Shown: positions 59,993 to 64,000 of the stretch, piece by piece | Position numbering within the stretch: position 1 is the first letter of the stretch | Layout of the letters: every line of letters begins with the position of its first letter | NCBI GenBank assembly: GCA_900660155.1 | Contig: CABFPE010000164.1 | Span: 780,131 to 844,130 of the forward strand | Length of the DNA: 64,000 nt | DNA from: Hofstenia miamia | Taxonomy: Eukaryota; Xenacoelomorpha; Acoela; Hofsteniidae | Direction: 5' to 3' | Position numbers and translations under genes: made by a program | Notes under the pieces: generated by a model | Told to the model about the DNA's origin: nothing | Database searches by the model: none | The model's input: only the letters and a program-made list of their open reading frames with translations

Positions 59993-60335
59993 TACTACTA
60001 GCTACTATCTTCTTCAAATATGTTATATACAGAGATATACATGATGTTAAAAATATGGCCAAAACCCTATCTGGTCCTAAAACCCTAGGCACAGCCCAAA
60101 TATGGCCTATTTGTGCAGCTGCATCAGGATTTGCCATTGATATATTTATAGATATTGACTCTGAAAATTGATGACTGGAATTGGAATGAACAATCTCTGA
60201 TGATGTTTTACAATGTATTTGAGTCAACCCAAATAATCATAAGAGCTTGGGATAATCATAAGAGCTTGGGAGAGGTGGAAGTCAATTCACACCAGCCTTA
60301 TTGGAAGAATTCACATGCATCAGAATGTTGTTGGG
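59993..60335. other. Short interval with a 20-bp tandem duplication
   Basis: At about 60234-60271, ATAATCATAAGAGCTTGGG occurs twice in a row. No gene was recognised. Confidence 0.5.
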
Positions 60336-61439
60336 ATGTTACATAACTCAAATGTCACGTCTACCCATTCATACAATCCATACAGCATGATAAATGTAGT
60401 CTTTTCTATGTCCTTCTGTTCCATTTGCACCTGCCAGTGTACTTTGCATAGATCAAGGGCCATGAAATATGTATACTGTGTTGTGTAATTGAGTGAGTCT
60501 TCAAACTGAAGCTGTGCATATATGTTTTTTGTGATGTTGTTTAGCTTCCTGAAATCAATACATAGGTGGTGCTTCTTTCATTGTTGGACTAACACTTTGG
60601 GTGCCACATATGGACACACACTAGATTGTATAATGCCATTTTTGAGAAGCTCTTGCAGTCTTCCTTTATGTGTTTTGTCACTCTCTGTGCTGGTAATTTT
60701 ATGGGAACATCTGTCACTGATAAAATCTTGTGTGTCTGTCCTCTGCTTTTCCTACACTTATTTTTCTGTTGTTAAATACCCATGTATTCTTTGTGAGAAG
60801 GTTTCTTAGTTGCTCCCTTTGCTCCTCTGTTAAGTGTTGTTACACTTCATTTTTAATGTCAGGATTTTTTTCTGGTTGGCCATCTTAATCCATCACAGCC
60901 ACATTTATGCTCTTCATAGTGTTTTTCCTTTTAACTCATATCAGCATTCCCAGTGTTGTGATCTTATGTGATTTCAGGTTTACAATTCAATTTGTGCAGT
61001 TCATAATTGGTACCCTGCAAAATCCCCCATTACAGGCTCAATAGCATCATAACTCTTTTTGTATTTATTCCTATCTGATTTTATATCATTATGTTATCTC
61101 TATTTATGTCTTCTGCTTTGATTTTATTGTAATTCCATTGATTCAGGAGAAGTTGCATGTTTTGTTTTAGTTTGAAATGGACTGCACTTTCATGCTGAAT
61201 TTTGTTCAATGGGGGCCATATCTCCTCTTGGACCTTGATCATCTGTTTCTAGAAATCAATGATAAAATTGTGGTTTTTTAGAAATTGCTTCCCAATATCA
61301 CTTCATATGGTAGTGTATTTCTTTGTGTATTGATGACCAATACCACCTCACTCTCCTGTATTTCTAGTTGATTGTAACTATGCAACAAATGGTGTGTATG
61401 TGCCCCTTCCAACTGAATTCCTGGTTCCTCTTGTGTTAG
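60336..61439 (-). mobile_element. Minus-strand LTR-element pol fossil (protease and RT)
   Basis: On the minus strand, protease-linked sequence lies near 61400-61260 (VINTQRNTLPYEVILGSNF, matching NSHNNLLPYEVICGNNF of the plus-strand copy) and RT lies near 60610-60350 (LCIDFRKLN, then DLCKVHWQV). It is the same family as the 56245-59039 element in the opposite direction, old and broken many times. The left end is lost before about 60336. Its gag lies to the right, beyond an inserted LTR. Confidence 0.7.
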
Positions 61440-62599
61440 TTTAGCATCTGCTACCAGGCATTAACATAGAGTCATTCTTTTAAATATAACTTCTTGTTAA
61501 ATGCAGGTAGGGATGTACTGACTTTCATTTGCTTTGATATAAGACATGTTGTTATTACATGTATTAACTCCAACTAATCTAATACTGTTTAGGTATGATA
61601 TCATTGCAGCTTTCCTCCATGATTTACTTGTCTTTTCTGTGGCCTCCAGCCAACTCCAATCTCCAAATCACTCCAAATTTGTTGATTTAGTATTTCCAAG
61701 TCTCAGCTCAACAAAACAACTTATGTGTTCCCTATCCTAACTCAGTGCAACCCTCAAGGCTGGATGTAACTGACTTAAACTCAATTTGTAATGTGTAATT
61801 TGACTTTGCAACCTAGCATTGTCACTAGCTGCTTAATAAATATCACTTTAGCCATTACCAAAAACCATTGGCTTTACTTAATGTAATTAATAAAATAGAT
61901 AACTACTTGCAGCTTCCTAACTTGCATTTAGATAACAATACATGCTCAGTCTATTTATCAGTCTATTTATAGGTCACCTATGTTGTCAAGATAATATAAT
62001 GTAGATATAACCTATGATCAGGTTACTAACCATTTCTCCAAAGTTTATTATTTAATACATGTCAATGGTTGAATCAATAGTCAGCTAAATGGAGAAAAGC
62101 TCCTATTCATACCCCTAATGTAAATGCAGGTTCATGGCTTAGATCAAGGACCCTCAAATTGCTCCTGATATGTGCCCAACCCACTACTAATTCATCAACC
62201 ATTTAGCTTGACATTGATTAATAATAAGCAAACCAAATTAAATCTAAGAATAAGATTTCTGAAGAATTTGCTTCAACAGTTTTCTAAATTGATTTTCACT
62301 CTATTTATAGTTAATTTCAAAATGTACCTGTCATTTGAAATTTGAAATTATTGTCTGCCAAAATGGCTAAAAATAATGGAAGCATTATTGCCCCTTTTGT
62401 TTTGCCAAAATTATTCATCAACAAGTACTAATTGGCAATATTGTTTCTAAGTTGCATTTTACAAACATAATGATGATAATTAAATTTAAATTGTTTTTAA
62501 ATTTATAATCAATAATTAATAATTCAAGGTTAATTCTTTAAACAGACTAATCATCTGATCTTCTCTTCTTAGCAGTATTATGCTTTGGATCATGCTACA
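61440..62599 (-). mobile_element. Solo LTR inserted in the minus-strand fossil, TTAG duplication
   Basis: It begins (plus strand) TTTAGCATCTGCTACCAGGC and ends GGATCATGCTACA, an LTR of the inner-LTR subfamily, 1160 bp. An exact 4-bp TTAG lies on both sides (61436-61439 and 62600-62603). The gag-like part of the host element lies on one side and its protease on the other, so this LTR arrived later and reduced to a solo copy. Confidence 0.8.
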
Positions 62600-62603
62600 T
62601 TAG

Positions 62604-63475
62604 CATTTTTGTCTTCTGTTAGATTTGTTCAATTTCTCTATTTAATCTCTGTTCTGTTGCTTTATTCATGGCTTCTGTTGCCTTCAGGTTGCTGAATCAC
62701 TCATGCTATTTGCAGGAGTCCTCTTATTTGGCATTGATCTCCAGGTTATATTTTGCTTTCATTCACTTGACTTCCATGCACACTATCTCAGAATGCTCTG
62801 CCAAGCTCTTCTGCATCTTAATTCTCAGCTGTGATTTTATTAGCTACTTCAGTAGGGCTATTTCAATTTGCAGTCACTTCTCAGGTTCCTGGAGGTCTTT
62901 GATATTCATCAATGAGATTGAGTCTGCTATAGTTGGTTGGGGGGTGTGTTATAAGAGCTAATTCCTCCAATGATTGTGCTATTGGTTCAGGAGTTGAATC
63001 TGGTTCAAGGTTGTATCTGGTTTGTACAGAAAAATATGTTTCTTGCGTATATTACATGATGTGGGGGGTTTTTTTTTTGCTTGTTTTTGTATATTTAGGT
63101 TCCTGCTTCATGTGCTTAACATTTTGTTCTCTGATGAAGTCTTGGTGTTTCTTCTTGGATAATTTCATATAGTGTATGCTGATATTCTGTTTCATTTTTC
63201 TTGTTCTTAGGTGGCTCACCAAAATGCCTTTATGTTTGCGCTTCATTTGACTAGAGTATCTTTCTGTTTACAAATGGTCATCCTAGATGTTCCCTTTACT
63301 ATGATATTATTTTGAAAATGCCCTTGTGTTCATATTTCATTTGACTAGTGTCCTTACATTTATCTTTTGTTGTCACTGATATTAGAAAGAGTGCTTCCAT
63401 CAATTATCCTCCAGTATAAGTCCTTGGTAATTGATACTTCATTCATTGTTTTTGTAAACATGTCATGGCTGCCAT
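62604..63475 (-). mobile_element. Minus-strand LTR-element leader and gag-like remains
   Basis: The minus-strand translation between about 63000 and 62640 is Glu/Gln/Lys-rich and coiled-coil-like, in the same place as the 56685-56969 segment of the plus-strand copy. A PBS-like TGGCAGCCATGACAT (reverse complement of 63461-63475) marks the start of the internal region. It compares with TGGCAACTATGACAG of the other copy. Broken and old. Confidence 0.6.
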
Positions 63476-64000
63476 GTGAAATCCCTTACCATCAACATTT
63501 GCACCTAATTCTTCCTTGGCATTACTTGATTTAGTAAGCAATGAAATTATCCTAAGCTGTTAATTCTCAATCATACCTTATTAACCATATCTTCAATATA
63601 TGTTTGTATTATACAAATGGTTTACAGAATCTGTTTAGATTAATATATTATCTCACAAAGTTGTTGATGACTTAAACAGCATCTTGCCAAAGCAGTGCAC
63701 ATTGCATCAGATTGATTGAACTCATTACATTTGCTTAGTGAGTATGTGGTTTACAAATAAAAGTATTATGTGCTTAGTTTTCTCAAATTCTTATCTAGCC
63801 AATAAGACATTACATGATTTTACCAAGAGGTAAATGAATGAATGACAAATAATATAATGTTAAACACAGCAGATTTAATTAAACATATAATTAAGCAATT
63901 TTTTCCATTTATTGGTACTTCTCTTCTTTCTACATTGATGATATAAGCTTCTTTCAGATGTCATAAAATTAATCACTATCTAATTGTTTAATAACAGTAT
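63476..64000 (-). mobile_element. Probable 5' LTR of the minus-strand element, cut by the window edge
   Basis: Directly next to the PBS-like sequence the plus strand reads TGTGAAATCCCTTACCA, corresponding to TGTAACATCCTCTACCA at the edge of the other LTRs. Only the first 525 bp are in the window and they diverge from the other LTRs, so this may be a third subfamily. Confidence 0.5.

Overview
This is AT-rich animal DNA, most likely from an invertebrate. It has spliced membrane-receptor exons, an SLC18-type transporter copy and a broad set of eukaryotic transposons (hAT, piggyBac, Tc1/mariner, LINE, Penelope-like, Ty3/gypsy). A cnidarian or another low-GC invertebrate would fit, but nothing here fixes the phylum. 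Host coding sequence is sparse. Most of the window is intron, transposon debris and AT microsatellite. No prokaryotic-type operon, CRISPR array, rRNA or tRNA gene was recognised.

Region 1 (1 to about 25.1 kb) is spanned by one minus-strand class A GPCR gene. Exon 1 (24764-25001) carries TM1-TM2 and exon 2 (1759-2432) carries TM3-TM7. Splice sites and phase match, giving a 303-residue receptor with an intron of about 22 kb. The intron holds hAT-type MITEs with 7-8 bp target duplications, LINE fragments, a gypsy pol fossil, a mariner transposase tail, a Penelope-like GIY-YIG fragment and a decayed hAT transposase. Three places in the window (20.7-21.2, 21.6-24.9 and 28.6-31.9 kb) show near-identical sequence repeated across single-N joins. 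These look like unmerged haplotypes or redundant contigs rather than biology.

Region 2 (25-40.5 kb) holds a LINE fragment, an IS630/mariner element whose two TIRs are separated by a redundant contig, a broken SLC18-like MFS transporter copy, and a 5' portion of a gypsy element (gag, protease, RT, RNase H) lying against that transporter.

Region 3 (about 40.6-64 kb) is compositionally different and strongly CpG-depleted, apart from an interval near 43.9-45.2 kb. It contains a family of 1.0-1.2 kb LTRs (solo LTRs with 4-bp TTAA or TTAG target duplications), a plus-strand LTR-element fossil facing a minus-strand relative so that they form a large imperfect palindrome, a piggyBac element with TIRs and a decayed transposase, a 202-bp TTAA-flanked MITE, a Tc1-like remnant, and two possible terminal exons of multi-pass membrane proteins.

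The main interpretable items are the long-intron GPCR, the assembly-redundancy joins, the CpG mosaic and the nested LTR palindrome. No convincing new biological system was found.
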